DNA from: JABJOR01 sp965603075
GTDB taxonomy: Bacteria; Pseudomonadota; Alphaproteobacteria; Rhodospirillales; Casp-alpha2
Length of the DNA: 64,000 nucleotides
Assembly: GCA_965603075.1 (NCBI GenBank)
Contig: CBFDBO010000006.1
Span: 62,001-126,000 of the forward strand
Direction: 5' to 3'
Shown here: positions 43,921 to 53,745 of the stretch, piece after piece
How positions within the stretch are numbered: the stretch's first letter is position 1
Layout: every line of letters starts with the position of its first letter
Program-made: the position numbers and the translations under genes
Notes under the pieces: model-generated
Seen by the model: the letters and a program-made list of their open reading frames with translations, nothing else
The model's database searches: none
Told to the model about the DNA's origin: nothing

Positions 43921-44385
43921 TTAAGATACCATGGCTGAAAATACGGCTTCGGCTTTCAAAACGCCATCGACCATTGCTTTACCTTGGAACTTCCAGACAT
44001 TTGCTCTAGAGCGAATCTTTTCAACGTGTAATTCGACTGTATCACCAGGAACCACGGGTTTGCGAAATTTAGCAGAATCCACGGACATGAAAAACACCAT
44101 CCGTTCATTGCTCAAATCATCTTGCCCCGCCATAACAGTAACACCCGCTGTTTGGGCCATGGCTTCAATAATCAAAACCCCCGGCATAATCGGTTTATCA
44201 GGAAAATGGCCCGTAAAAAAATGTTCATTAATGGTAACGTTTTTTATACCTATGGCTTTTTCTTCAGCATATATATCGCGCATTTTATCAATTAATAAAA
44301 AGGGATGCCGATGGGGAATCATCTTCATTATTTCCGTTACATCATATTCAGCTACGTATCTTCCTGCGTTTGATGTTTCACTCAT
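43921..44385 (-). CDS. fabZ: 3-hydroxyacyl-ACP dehydratase
   Basis: FabZ dehydrates 3-hydroxyacyl-ACP in fatty-acid elongation and competes with LpxA/LpxD for that substrate, which explains its place in this operon. The 154-residue hot-dog-fold product has the catalytic His in MIPHRHPFLLIDKM and the Glu in GHFPDKPIMPGVLIIEAMAQ. It overlaps the lpxD end by 8 bases (ATGAGTGA). Confidence 0.97.
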   Translation of the reverse strand: MSETSNAGRYVAEYDVTEIMKMIPHRHPFLLIDKMRDIYAEEKAIGIKNVTINEHFFTGHFPDKPIMPGVLIIEAMAQTAGVTVMAGQDDLSNERMVFFMSVDSAKFRKPVVPGDTVELHVEKIRSRANVWKFQGKAMVDGVLKAEAVFSAMVS

Positions 44386-45415
44386 AATCAGTTTTTCCTT
44401 TTTTCTTCTTTGCTATACGTCCAAGGCAGGCAACTTCACGGAACCAATCTTTCAATGGTTGGGCTGGGTATCCCCCTACTTTACTGCCGGCTGGGATATC
44501 GCGCATGACACCGCTTTTGCCAGCAATTTGCACACCATCACCAATATTGAGATGACCCGCAATGCCGGTTTGCCCCCCCATGATGACAAAATTGCCAAGT
44601 TTAGTAGAGCCTGAAATACCTGTATGGGAAGCCAATACGCAGCCTATCCCCATTTGCACATTATGCGCAATTTGAATCATGTTATCGAGTTTGCAGCCAT
44701 CGCCAATGATTGTATCGGGTCCCGTTCCGCGGTCGATGGTTGAGTTCGCGCCAATTTCAACATCATTACCAATGGTAACTTTACCTAGCTGGGGCACTTT
44801 TAAGTGTCCCCCTGCCCCCAAAGCAAATCCAAAACCATCTTGACCAATGCGTACACCAGGATGAAGGATAACAGCGTTTCCAATATCACAACATTGTAAG
44901 GTTATGTTGGAATCGATCTTGCAATTATCGCCAATGCTCACCCCTTGGTTAATTGTACAGTTTGCACCGATGGATGTATTGCTACCAATTTTCACACTGT
45001 CCTCGATCACGGTTCCTGCGCCAATTGATATATTGGTTCCAAGGGTAGCAGATTTTGAAATGATAGCAGCGGGGTGAATTATTGATTGGCTTGTTGTGTA
45101 AGGGTGGAATGCTTCTGCAACACGGGCATAGCTATGATAAGGCTGCTTCGTAATTAATAGAGCCATCCCGGCGGGTGCCAGATGAGCAACGTCAGAATGG
45201 ACGATACAAACTCCCGCATTTGATTGGGCGAAAGCTTGTTTGTACCGACTATTATCAAGAAAGCTAACGTGCCCTTTTGTCGCATCAGACAATGCAGCGA
45301 CATCATGATAAAGGGCATCTGGATTTATATTCCCACCAATTTCAGCTTTGGCAATTTTGGCGAGTTCCTCCAACTTAAAAGGACCTGCAGAAAGAAAAAA
45401 ACGTTCGTCAGCCAT
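44378..45415 (-). CDS. lpxD: UDP-3-O-(3-hydroxyacyl)glucosamine N-acyltransferase
   Basis: LpxD adds the second, amide-linked acyl chain in lipid A synthesis. The 345-residue product has an N-terminal uridine-binding domain (about 1-100, with HVSFLDNSRYKQAF) and a hexapeptide-repeat beta helix from about residue 110 on, with the catalytic His in DNMIQIAHNVQMG. The C-terminus is Lys-rich (RIAKKKKGK). LpxC is not in the window. Confidence 0.97.
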   Translation of the reverse strand: MADERFFLSAGPFKLEELAKIAKAEIGGNINPDALYHDVAALSDATKGHVSFLDNSRYKQAFAQSNAGVCIVHSDVAHLAPAGMALLITKQPYHSYARVAEAFHPYTTSQSIIHPAAIISKSATLGTNISIGAGTVIEDSVKIGSNTSIGANCTINQGVSIGDNCKIDSNITLQCCDIGNAVILHPGVRIGQDGFGFALGAGGHLKVPQLGKVTIGNDVEIGANSTIDRGTGPDTIIGDGCKLDNMIQIAHNVQMGIGCVLASHTGISGSTKLGNFVIMGGQTGIAGHLNIGDGVQIAGKSGVMRDIPAGSKVGGYPAQPLKDWFREVACLGRIAKKKKGKTDYE

Positions 45416-45420
45416 TTGCT

Positions 45421-45996
45421 TTATTTACCCGGTTTAGGGACCGAAATATCTGGTAGAGAAGCATTCAATTGAATAATTACCTCTTCGGTAATCTCCAATG
45501 CACGCGAAGATAAAACTGTCTGTTCTCTACGAAGTATTAGTGACAATTTTTTATCAGCGGCTATGGTGGCAATAATTTTGTTTAAAGCCTTTTGAACGGT
45601 ACTCATCGCTTTATTTCTTGATTGATCTAGTTCTTGTCGACGGAGTTGGACCATTCGTTGAACTTCGGCAACCCGGCTTTCAAATTTTTTAGATTCTTCA
45701 GCATAAGCTTCCGGACTAAGCACATTTCTTTGACGTGAGAGTTTTTGACGTGCGGTTCTTAGCTGGTTTTCTTCATTTTGAATATCGCTTTGAAAACCAG
45801 TTCTAAATACATTAATTTGTTTTTGAATGCTCTCAACTGCAGTTGATTTTTTTAGGACACCCTTCATATCAAGAATAGCAATCCTCAATTGGAAATTATC
45901 ATTTGAAGATTGATCTTGGGCTTGCGCACCATATGAAACGGTAACGAGAACACAAAAAACCAGTGCATAAATAAGTTTATTAAAAGTAATCAACAA
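45421..45996 (-). CDS. skp: OmpH/Skp-family periplasmic chaperone
   Basis: The 191-residue product carries a signal peptide (about residues 1-26, ending SYGAQA), a short beta part (LRIAILDMKGVLKKSTAVE), and a long charged coiled coil (residues about 60-145), the jellyfish tentacles that hold unfolded outer-membrane proteins. The gene lies between bamA and lpxD as usual. The start is TTG with AGGAG closely upstream; no in-frame ATG precedes the conserved part. Confidence 0.9.
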   Translation of the reverse strand: MLITFNKLIYALVFCVLVTVSYGAQAQDQSSNDNFQLRIAILDMKGVLKKSTAVESIQKQINVFRTGFQSDIQNEENQLRTARQKLSRQRNVLSPEAYAEESKKFESRVAEVQRMVQLRRQELDQSRNKAMSTVQKALNKIIATIAADKKLSLILRREQTVLSSRALEITEEVIIQLNASLPDISVPKPGK

Positions 45997-46002
45997 CTTC
46001 TC

Positions 46003-48294
46003 CTAAAACCGTGTTCCAAAATTAACACGGACGGTCTCGCTAATATCAAATGTTTCTTGTTTAATGGGTTTACCGAAATCAAATCCAATTGGCCCCATAG
46101 GTGATATCCACGTAACCCCCATGCCAACAGAAGCTCTTAGACTTTGCGTGTCACTGATATTGGCCGAAGAACTGGCTAGTTTTCCAGAGCTACCAAAGTC
46201 AGTAAATAATTTAGCAGAAACGCCAAGTTCATCAGGTAAACCAACGGGAACTTTTAGCTCTATAGATCCGGTATACATCCATTCACCACCAAGGGCGTCA
46301 CTCGTTGATGTATCCCTTGGACCGACACCAGAGGCTGCAAACCCGCGAAGGTCACTACCACCAATAAAGAAGCGGTCCTGCAATTTTATGTCTTCACCAA
46401 TGCCTGTTATAATACCTGTTTTACCAGAGACACTACCAATAACATTATCCGTAAATGGATAAAAATATGCGCCTTTAACTGTATTCCTTAAATAATGAAC
46501 ATCACCCCCCAGCCCCGCCAAGTCATTCGAGAGAGAGGCATAATAGCCCATCGTTGGCATTAACCGAGAGTCGCGTACGTCATACCCTATACTATGGGTA
46601 ACAGACGAAGTTGTTGTTTCGCCCGATTGTGATTGAATGACAGAAGAGGCATCCGAACCAACGTCTGTAATATCACGGATAGAAAGTAAATATTTCCAGT
46701 TTTGGTATAGATTATCGGCTAATGGATAACCGAGGCGTAGGGCACCGCCAATATTATTGGAATTATAGGAACTTTGGTCCTGTTTATCTTCTGTTGTTTT
46801 AAAAATATCAAAGCCAGCAGATACTTTACGGTCCATAAAATAAGGTTCCGTAAATGATAATTGAATTTGTGAAGCCTCAGCGGCCAAACGTGTACTTAGA
46901 GATAAGTTTTGTCCTTTACCCATAAAGTTACGTTCGGTAATGCCGATATCCCCCATAGGTCCAATATCAGTAGAATAACCAATCCCAAGATTAAGAGAGC
47001 CTGTGGACTTCTCTTTAACGTCTATTTTAATAGATGTTTTATCTTGATCGCTACCCGGTAGGCGCTCGATGTCTACAGTTTCAAAGAAGTCCAAATTTTG
47101 AATGTTCTGACGAGAAAATCGCATCTTTGATGTGCTAAAAGCATCACCTTCTACCAGCTTCATTTCACGACGAAGGACTTTATCTAATGTTCGGACATTA
47201 CCACTTATTTCTATACGCTCAACAAAGACCCGAGGACCTTCATTGATTTCAAATTCAATATCAATTTTTTTCTCTGCTCGGTTCCGGTTGATTTTGGGTC
47301 TTACATCAACAAAAGCGTAACCTAAATTGCCTACCTCTGAGGTTAACATGTCGATCGTATCATCAACAGTTTCTGTATTATATTGATCCCCTGTCTTTGG
47401 AACGATAAGGAGCGATAGAGCTTCACCATCTAGATCGCGGAGCCGAGCTGTGACATTCAATTCACCGAAAGTATAAAGCTCTCCTTCATCAACCGTATAT
47501 GTGAGAAAGAAAGATTTCCGGTCTGGTGTCAGTTCTGCAACGGCTGACATTACTCTAAAGTCTGCGTAGCCTTCCTGTAGATAGAATTGGCGTAAAAGCT
47601 CACGGTCTAGTGTCAGGCGATCGGGATCATAAACATCATCTGATGATAATACCCGGTACCATCTTGATTCCTTGGTTTGTACAACACTTCGCAAGTCATC
47701 ATCATCAAAGTCTTTGTTTCCAACAAATCTGATGTTGCTAATTTCTGTGAGTTCCCCTTCGTTAATCTCAAAGACAAGATCAACGCGGTTTTGGGGGAGT
47801 TCAATAATCTTTGGTTCTACGGAGACAGCAAAGCGGCCCAAACGGCGATATAATGTCAGGATACGTTGAACATCGTTTTGAATTTTTGTGCGGGTGTAAA
47901 TAACACGAGGACGTAAAGTAACCTCAGGTTCAATTCGCTCGTCCTTGACTACATCGTTTCCTTCAAAATCGATCTGATTGATGATCGGGTTTTCAACGAC
48001 GGAAATAATCAGGTCTTGGCCTTGTTTTGAAAAACTAATGTCAGCAAACAATCCGGTCGCAAACATCGCTTTCAAGGACTTGTCTATTTTAGACGAATCA
48101 AAAGGATCACCTGATTGAACTTGCAAATATGTTTGAATGGTTTCCGGGTCGACCCGGTTGGCGCCTTCAACGATAATCGAGTTTATAGTGCCCGCAGATT
48201 GTGCAAGTTGTAGAGGGCGTTCGCCAGCCGTAACGATGGTTGCTGCGGTAAACGCGAGTATTAAGGACAGGCAAAGTGTATTTAAATATTGCAT
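46003..48294 (-). CDS. bamA: Outer membrane protein assembly factor BamA
   Basis: BamA inserts beta-barrel proteins into the outer membrane. The 763-residue product has a signal peptide (cut near AGERPLQLAQS), five POTRA domains over about residues 37-435 (INSIIVEGANRVDPETIQTYL marks the first), and a 16-strand barrel with GGSDLRGFAASGVGP, corresponding to the conserved VRGF/Y-type motif of lid loop 6. It ends in a terminal Phe, as expected. It follows rseP after 31 bases. Confidence 0.97.
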   Translation of the reverse strand: MQYLNTLCLSLILAFTAATIVTAGERPLQLAQSAGTINSIIVEGANRVDPETIQTYLQVQSGDPFDSSKIDKSLKAMFATGLFADISFSKQGQDLIISVVENPIINQIDFEGNDVVKDERIEPEVTLRPRVIYTRTKIQNDVQRILTLYRRLGRFAVSVEPKIIELPQNRVDLVFEINEGELTEISNIRFVGNKDFDDDDLRSVVQTKESRWYRVLSSDDVYDPDRLTLDRELLRQFYLQEGYADFRVMSAVAELTPDRKSFFLTYTVDEGELYTFGELNVTARLRDLDGEALSLLIVPKTGDQYNTETVDDTIDMLTSEVGNLGYAFVDVRPKINRNRAEKKIDIEFEINEGPRVFVERIEISGNVRTLDKVLRREMKLVEGDAFSTSKMRFSRQNIQNLDFFETVDIERLPGSDQDKTSIKIDVKEKSTGSLNLGIGYSTDIGPMGDIGITERNFMGKGQNLSLSTRLAAEASQIQLSFTEPYFMDRKVSAGFDIFKTTEDKQDQSSYNSNNIGGALRLGYPLADNLYQNWKYLLSIRDITDVGSDASSVIQSQSGETTTSSVTHSIGYDVRDSRLMPTMGYYASLSNDLAGLGGDVHYLRNTVKGAYFYPFTDNVIGSVSGKTGIITGIGEDIKLQDRFFIGGSDLRGFAASGVGPRDTSTSDALGGEWMYTGSIELKVPVGLPDELGVSAKLFTDFGSSGKLASSSANISDTQSLRASVGMGVTWISPMGPIGFDFGKPIKQETFDISETVRVNFGTRF

Positions 48295-48325
48295 ATGAGG
48301 ATATTCTCAAATTTCTTCTTAAGAA

Positions 48326-49456
48326 TCAAGACACTAAGTCTTTAATAAATTGAATGACATTAAAATGTTCAAGATCATTCCATGTGACAAAAGAAAATAT
48401 GGAAATAAGCACCACCAAACCAGCCCCAAATGCGTATTCCTGCGCCTTTTCGTTGATTGGTTTACCGAGGACAAATTCAGCGGCATAAAATACCAAATGT
48501 CCACCATCAAGCATGGGAATGGGAAACAGATTAATCAATCCCAAGTTTATGGATAATGCTGCCATAAAGATGATTAGGCTTATGATGCCGCCCTGTGCCA
48601 TGTCCCCTGAAATTTCAGCAATGCGTAAAGGTCCACCAAGGTCTTCCGTGCCACGGTCTCCTGAAAACATCTCGCCCAGATAGCCCAGAATGCCTGTAAC
48701 CATGCCATAGGTACGTTCCACACCAAACTGAGCGGAATCGATAAAGCCAACGCTTTCGTAATCAATTTGTTCTGGATCAGGGGTAACACCGAGTTGACCA
48801 TAGGTTTCGCCCGATGCTCCCGTCATTAACTTGGGCGTAACGGTCAAGTTAATTTCTGATGCATCACGTAAGATTGTAACAGAAAGTGGGACACCCGGAT
48901 TTACACTGATGACATCTTTCAAATCATTGAAAAGACGGATTTCTGTTCCATTTATATCAATAATTCGATCACCTGTCATCATACCAGATTGTTCAGCGGC
49001 ACTACCCGGCATAACAGAGCCAACGCCGGCGTGAGGTACAGGTGTTCCAACAATCCAAGCCAGCAGAAAGAAGACAACGATAGCAAAGAGAAAGTTAGCC
49101 ATAGGACCACCCAAAACAATGGCTGTGCGCTGGCCAAGTGTTTTATGGGCAAAAGAAACAGCCTTATCTTCGTCACTCATAGGCTGATTAGTTTCACCTT
49201 TTCCATCGGCTTCGGTGTCACTTTGGCCGTACATTTTAACGTAACCGCCCATAGGAATGGCGCTGATTTTCCACCTTGTGCCGGCTTTGTTATACCAGCC
49301 GTATAATTCAGGTCCGAAACCAATTGAGAAAACCTCAATACGAACACCAGCACGTCTGGCGATCCAGTAATGTCCCAATTCGTGCACATAAACCAAAATG
49401 GTCAGGACTACGAGAAACGGTATTACATATGTCCAAGCAAAATTTAATAATTCCAT
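48326..49456 (-). CDS. rseP: Site-2 protease RseP
   Basis: RseP is an inner-membrane zinc metalloprotease that cleaves anti-sigma factors and signal-peptide remnants. The product has the HExxH motif in YVHELGHYWIARRAG near residue 25, one clear PDZ domain (GSVMPGSAAEQSGMMTGDRI, about 130-200), and the second metal-ligand motif in NLFPIPMLDGGHLV near the end. About four membrane segments. The ATG at 49456 is chosen; TTG just before it is in frame too. Confidence 0.96.
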   Translation of the reverse strand: MELLNFAWTYVIPFLVVLTILVYVHELGHYWIARRAGVRIEVFSIGFGPELYGWYNKAGTRWKISAIPMGGYVKMYGQSDTEADGKGETNQPMSDEDKAVSFAHKTLGQRTAIVLGGPMANFLFAIVVFFLLAWIVGTPVPHAGVGSVMPGSAAEQSGMMTGDRIIDINGTEIRLFNDLKDVISVNPGVPLSVTILRDASEINLTVTPKLMTGASGETYGQLGVTPDPEQIDYESVGFIDSAQFGVERTYGMVTGILGYLGEMFSGDRGTEDLGGPLRIAEISGDMAQGGIISLIIFMAALSINLGLINLFPIPMLDGGHLVFYAAEFVLGKPINEKAQEYAFGAGLVVLISIFSFVTWNDLEHFNVIQFIKDLVS

Positions 49457-49509
49457 CAATAACTACCACTATTCCTATATCTGAATGACATTCACACAGA
49501 ATCTTTATT

Positions 49510-50703
49510 TTATATAGGCACGAATTTAGATTTAATTAAGGCATGGGCCTTATTTCGTGCATCTTGATCGGCTGTATGAACATCTTCCAATGTATCTATT
49601 GTGCGAACGTCACATTCTGAGAGGGTTTCTTCTACCACCCGAGCAATATCAAGAAAGCCAATTTGTTTATTCAGAAAATGATGCACCGCAATTTCATTGG
49701 CTGCATTTAGCACACAAGGCCTGCAACCACCAGCGAGAAGGCTTTCTCGAGCCAATCGAATTGCCGGAAACCTAACATCATTAGGGGGCTCGAAGGTAAG
49801 CTTTGCAATTTCCGCTAAATCAAGCCGTGGGGATGGTGTTGGTATTCGATCAGGCCAAGCCATAGAAAAGGCAATTGGTGTACGCATGTCTGGTGATCCC
49901 AGTTGCGCTAAAACAGAACCATCAACATAGCTGACCATTGAATGAATCACAGATTGCGGGTGCACCAAAATATCAATTTGATCTAAATTCACGGGAAATA
50001 AATGATAAGCTTCAATCAGCTCAAGCCCTTTATTCATCATAGTGGCTGAATCGATGGATATTTTGGCCCCCATAGACCAAACGGGATGAGCAGCGGCTTG
50101 TTCTGGTGTTGCTTTTTCCATTTCAGCCAAACTGGAGGATCTAAACGGGCCACCAGATGCCGTCAGAATAATTTTTTCTACTCGGTCAGGATGCTCAAAA
50201 TCAAATACTTGATAAATCGCATTGTGTTCGGAATCTGTTGGGATCAATGTTGCCTTATGGGCAATGATTTCGCTCATAAACAAGTCACCCGCAGCAACAA
50301 GACATTCTTTGTTTGCCAGACCAATAATAGCCCCTCTGCGAACAGCGCTCAACGTGGGTTTCAACCCTGCGGCACCGACGATGCAGGCCATAACAACATC
50401 AGATGTCCGTTCCGCCGCATCCGAGATAGCCTGTTCTCCAGCAGCTATTTCGATATCCGTATTGCCAAGCGCGTCCTTTAGGTCATCATAACGACCTTCA
50501 TCAGCAACAACGACAATTTCAGGGTTAAACTTGAGAGCTTGTTCCACGAGCAAGTCTACGTTTGTGTTGGCGGTTAAGGCGATTACTTTGAATTGGTCCG
50601 CATTACGCTCAATCAAATCGATGGCATTACACCCTACAGAGCCCGTTGATCCCAATATACTAACTGTTCTTGGGCCTTTGGATAATGTGTTGGTTAATTC
50701 CAT
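49510..50703 (-). CDS. dxr: 1-deoxy-D-xylulose 5-phosphate reductoisomerase
   Basis: Dxr makes 2-C-methylerythritol 4-phosphate, the committed step of non-mevalonate isoprenoid synthesis. The 397-residue product has the NADPH-binding GSTGSVGCNAIDLI at the N-terminus, TLIPTDSEHNAIYQVF, the flexible loop ASGGPFR and KISIDSATMMNKGLELIEA. It overlaps the cdsA end by 10 bases and precedes rseP, feeding undecaprenyl synthesis by the nearby uppS. Confidence 0.97.
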   Translation of the reverse strand: MELTNTLSKGPRTVSILGSTGSVGCNAIDLIERNADQFKVIALTANTNVDLLVEQALKFNPEIVVVADEGRYDDLKDALGNTDIEIAAGEQAISDAAERTSDVVMACIVGAAGLKPTLSAVRRGAIIGLANKECLVAAGDLFMSEIIAHKATLIPTDSEHNAIYQVFDFEHPDRVEKIILTASGGPFRSSSLAEMEKATPEQAAAHPVWSMGAKISIDSATMMNKGLELIEAYHLFPVNLDQIDILVHPQSVIHSMVSYVDGSVLAQLGSPDMRTPIAFSMAWPDRIPTPSPRLDLAEIAKLTFEPPNDVRFPAIRLARESLLAGGCRPCVLNAANEIAVHHFLNKQIGFLDIARVVEETLSECDVRTIDTLEDVHTADQDARNKAHALIKSKFVPI

Positions 50704-51368
50704 GAGAACCCCAGTTCAAGGTCCAAATATATAATAACCCCTGCCCCTATTGCTGCTGCCATAAGGCCGTCAATACGATCTAAAATACCGCCATGTCCGG
50801 GGATAATTTTGCCGCTATCTTTAACGCCGAAATGTCGTTTAGCGTAAGATTCAAGCAAATCCCCCATTTGAGATAGCCCGCCTATTATAGTGCTGAGAAC
50901 CACGAGTGTTAGGTTGAGCGCTCCATCATTCATGAAATATCCATAGGCCAATCCAATTAATGCCGCAGAAACCAGAGCCCCTAGAAAGCCTGCCCACGTT
51001 TTTTTAGGACTGATTTTCGGCGCCAATTTTGGACCGCCGATGGTGGAGCCAGATAAGTAAGCCCCCGTATCGGCCGCCCAAACAAGGGCTAACAACCAAA
51101 AAAGAATCAAATGACCACTATCATTCGATAATCGGAGCCAATAGAGACCATAGATGGATATAGAAATATAAAGTCCGCCGGCAAGCAGCCAACCCCACGA
51201 TACTTGTCCATTTTCACGAATGCGACACATGTTCAGCCATTCTTTGAGACCGAGCGCTAGTGATAAAATCATCATAATTTGAAAAATTAATCCGCCAGCA
51301 TAAACAGCATAAAGAACGATCGGTGCTAGAATCAGGGCTGAGAGTGTCCGTACCAGAAGTGTGTTCAC
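50694..51368 (-). CDS. cdsA: Phosphatidate cytidylyltransferase
   Basis: CdsA forms CDP-diacylglycerol for phospholipid synthesis. The 224-residue product has about seven hydrophobic segments and the C-terminal signature GVKDSGKIIPGHGGILDRID, which includes the catalytic SGKIIPGHGGILDRIDG-type motif. It is shorter than the enterobacterial protein (about 285), as in many alphaproteobacteria. It starts 27 bases after uppS. Confidence 0.95.
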   Translation of the reverse strand: MNTLLVRTLSALILAPIVLYAVYAGGLIFQIMMILSLALGLKEWLNMCRIRENGQVSWGWLLAGGLYISISIYGLYWLRLSNDSGHLILFWLLALVWAADTGAYLSGSTIGGPKLAPKISPKKTWAGFLGALVSAALIGLAYGYFMNDGALNLTLVVLSTIIGGLSQMGDLLESYAKRHFGVKDSGKIIPGHGGILDRIDGLMAAAIGAGVIIYLDLELGFSWN

Positions 51369-51395
51369 GCTAAGGTTCCAGTACTTATAAGGTGA

Positions 51396-52130
51396 TCAGA
51401 GGGTTCCGCCATATCGGCGATCCCTGTTCTGAAAGGCTGTTATGGCGTTGCTGAAATCATCTTCGGTAAAATCAGGCCACATAACATCCATAAACAATAA
51501 TTCGGCGTACGCTAATTGCCACAATAAAAAGTTACTGATGCGATGCTCACCACTTGTACGGATAAGCAAATCAGGGTCAGGAATATCGGGGCTGAAAAGA
51601 TTGCTTGAGAGGGTATCTTCATTGATGTCGTCAATGGACAAGCTGCCCTCTAAGACTTGAGCCGCAATGCGTTTTGTTGCGTTGGTTACTTCTGCACGGC
51701 CACCATAACTCAGGGCTAGAATCAATGTAAGCCCTTGGTTGTTGGCTGTTAATTTTTCGGCTTCTTCAATCAACCGATTTATATCAGCTTCTAAGGTCGT
51801 TCGGTCACCGATAACACGGAAGCAGACATCATTTTTATGAAGCTCAGCGATTTCTTTGCGTAAATAGAATTTCAATAACCCCATCAAGTCATTGACTTCA
51901 TCAAGCGGGCGTTTCCAATTTTCAGAAGAAAAGCCAAATAAAGTTAAATATGATATTCCCGCTTCGGCCGCTGCATTAATTGTTTTACGGACGGCGTCCG
52001 CGCCCCGACGATGGCCTTCAATACGAGGTAGCCCACGCGCACGCGCCCAACGGCCATTACCATCCATAATAACAGCAATATGTATAGGAATAGAGGGAGC
52101 GCTTCCCGTTTGTAGTGGAGCCGTCTTCAT
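51396..52130 (-). CDS. uppS: Undecaprenyl diphosphate synthase (cis-prenyltransferase)
   Basis: UppS makes the C55 lipid carrier for peptidoglycan and O-antigen. The 244-residue product has the catalytic Asp in IAVIMDGNGRWARARGLPR, the EGHRRGADAVRKTI helix, TLFGFSSENWKRP and DPDLLIRTSGEHRISNFLLWQ, all hallmark segments. It follows frr after 5 bases. Confidence 0.97.
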   Translation of the reverse strand: MKTAPLQTGSAPSIPIHIAVIMDGNGRWARARGLPRIEGHRRGADAVRKTINAAAEAGISYLTLFGFSSENWKRPLDEVNDLMGLLKFYLRKEIAELHKNDVCFRVIGDRTTLEADINRLIEEAEKLTANNQGLTLILALSYGGRAEVTNATKRIAAQVLEGSLSIDDINEDTLSSNLFSPDIPDPDLLIRTSGEHRISNFLLWQLAYAELLFMDVMWPDFTEDDFSNAITAFQNRDRRYGGTL

Positions 52131-52135
52131 TAATA

Positions 52136-52705
52136 TCAGACCTGCATTATCTCTTCTTCCTTGCTGGCTAAGGAAGCGTCGATTTTACCAACATAGGTGT
52201 CTGTAAGATCTTGAATTTCTTGAGAGTAATCGTGGTGTTCATCCTTTGTGATGTCACCATCCTTTTCAGATTTTTTAAGGTCATCCATACCATGACGACG
52301 TACATTTCGAACCGAAATACGAGCTTCTTCGGCGTATTTCGCTGCAATTTTTGTAAATTCTATTCGGCGTTCTTCCGTTAAGGCTGGAATGGGCACTCGA
52401 ACATTTTGGCCTTCCGTCTGCGGATTAAGACCGAGATTAGATTCTCTGATTGCTTTCTCCACTGATGAAACAAGGGATTTATCCCATACCTGAACGGACA
52501 GCATGCGGGGTTCTGGCACACCGATTGTTCCGACTTGGTTCATCGGGGTTGGATTGCCATAGGCATCGACCATAACAGGTTCAAGCAAACTGGTTGTTGC
52601 ACGGCCACTTCTTAAGCCTGAAAATTCTTTATGCAGCATATCAACAGCACCTTCCATCCGGCGGCTAAAATCCGCTTTCAGCGTCGGAAAATTAATCTCA
52701 GACAC
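52136..52705 (-). CDS. frr: Ribosome recycling factor
   Basis: RRF splits post-termination ribosomes together with EF-G. The 189-residue product has the three-helix-bundle tail (RISVRNVRRHGMDDLKKSEKDG) and the N-terminal GLRSGRATTSLLEPV motif. Length is normal. It lies between pyrH and uppS; a 67-base gap to pyrH shows no terminator. Confidence 0.97.
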   Translation of the reverse strand: MSEINFPTLKADFSRRMEGAVDMLHKEFSGLRSGRATTSLLEPVMVDAYGNPTPMNQVGTIGVPEPRMLSVQVWDKSLVSSVEKAIRESNLGLNPQTEGQNVRVPIPALTEERRIEFTKIAAKYAEEARISVRNVRRHGMDDLKKSEKDGDITKDEHHDYSQEIQDLTDTYVGKIDASLASKEEEIMQV

Positions 52706-52772
52706 AACGATCTCCCTTTAAATATTATATGGTTATTGATTACTATAGGTATCATGTAAAATACAGCATTAC

Positions 52773-53489
52773 TCAAGATACTTCAGTATACGTTCCTTCG
52801 CCACAAACAACTTTGCCAAAGTCACCCTTATTATGAATGGAAAAAACCAAAATTGGTATGTTGTTTTCACGTGATAGAGCCACAGCCGAAGTATCCATAA
52901 CTTGTAGGTTTTTGGCTAAGACATCTTGGTAGGATAATTTATCATAACGGGTTGCGTCGGGATTGGTTTTTGGATCACTATCATAGACCCCATCAACTTG
53001 GGTACCTTTAATCAGCGCTTCACATCCCATTTCAGCGGCACGTAAGGCGGCGGCGGTATCGGTTGTAAAAAATGGGTTACCTGTACCGGCGGCAAAGATG
53101 ACAACACGTCCCTTTTGCATATGCCGAACAGCGCGTCGTCGGATATATGACTCACATACCGTTGACATGGGGATTGCCGACATAACACGTGTATGGACCC
53201 CTATGCTTTCCAGCATACTTTGTACAGCCAATGCATTAATCACGGTTGCTAACATGCCCATATAGTCCGCTGTTGTACGTTCAATCCCCGCGGCGGCGCC
53301 GACGACGCCTCTAAAGATATTGCCCGCCCCAATAACAAGAGACGTTTGAATGCCCATAGTGTGAACGGCTTTAACTTCTTCACAAATACGTTCTACTGTT
53401 TCTGTTTCGAGACCATATTCCAGCTTACCCATTAAAGCTTCACCCGATAATTTCAGGAGGACGCGTTTATATTTTGGTTCTGAAGTCAT
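52773..53489 (-). CDS. pyrH: UMP kinase
   Basis: PyrH phosphorylates UMP to UDP and is allosterically controlled by GTP and UTP. The 238-residue product begins YKRVLLKLSGEALMG after a short lead, then GAGNIFRG, TADYMGMLATVINALAVQ, IFAAGTGNPFFTTDTAAALRA and the kinase segment DGVYDSDPKTNPDA. Met1 at 53501 and Met5 at 53489 are both possible; GGAAA lies just before the latter. It is separated from tsf by a divergent MerF-like gene. Confidence 0.96.
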   Translation of the reverse strand: MTSEPKYKRVLLKLSGEALMGKLEYGLETETVERICEEVKAVHTMGIQTSLVIGAGNIFRGVVGAAAGIERTTADYMGMLATVINALAVQSMLESIGVHTRVMSAIPMSTVCESYIRRRAVRHMQKGRVVIFAAGTGNPFFTTDTAAALRAAEMGCEALIKGTQVDGVYDSDPKTNPDATRYDKLSYQDVLAKNLQVMDTSAVALSRENNIPILVFSIHNKGDFGKVVCGEGTYTEVS

Positions 53490-53745
53490 AGGTATTTCCA
53501 TTTATTGCTTAAATCTTGAATGACGGTGGAGCGGATTGTACACCACAGTTTCGCTCTAGTCCCTGCCTAATTTTGAAAAATTATGATCATAATTGAATTT
53601 TATAATCCTGTAGGCATCACCGTGAAGTGATTGGGAAGTGATTGGTGAATTTGATGTTCTTCCTAGATACTTATTTAATTGAATGAGCAAGGCATGTGCA
53701 ATGAAATCAATTCGTAAATGAGCAAAAAGGTAAAAGAGTATTGAA

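Noticed and set aside
43931..44614. A 227-codon open frame antisense to fabZ and lpxD
   Set aside because: Shadow frame across two well-conserved genes; no ribosome site and no recognisable family.
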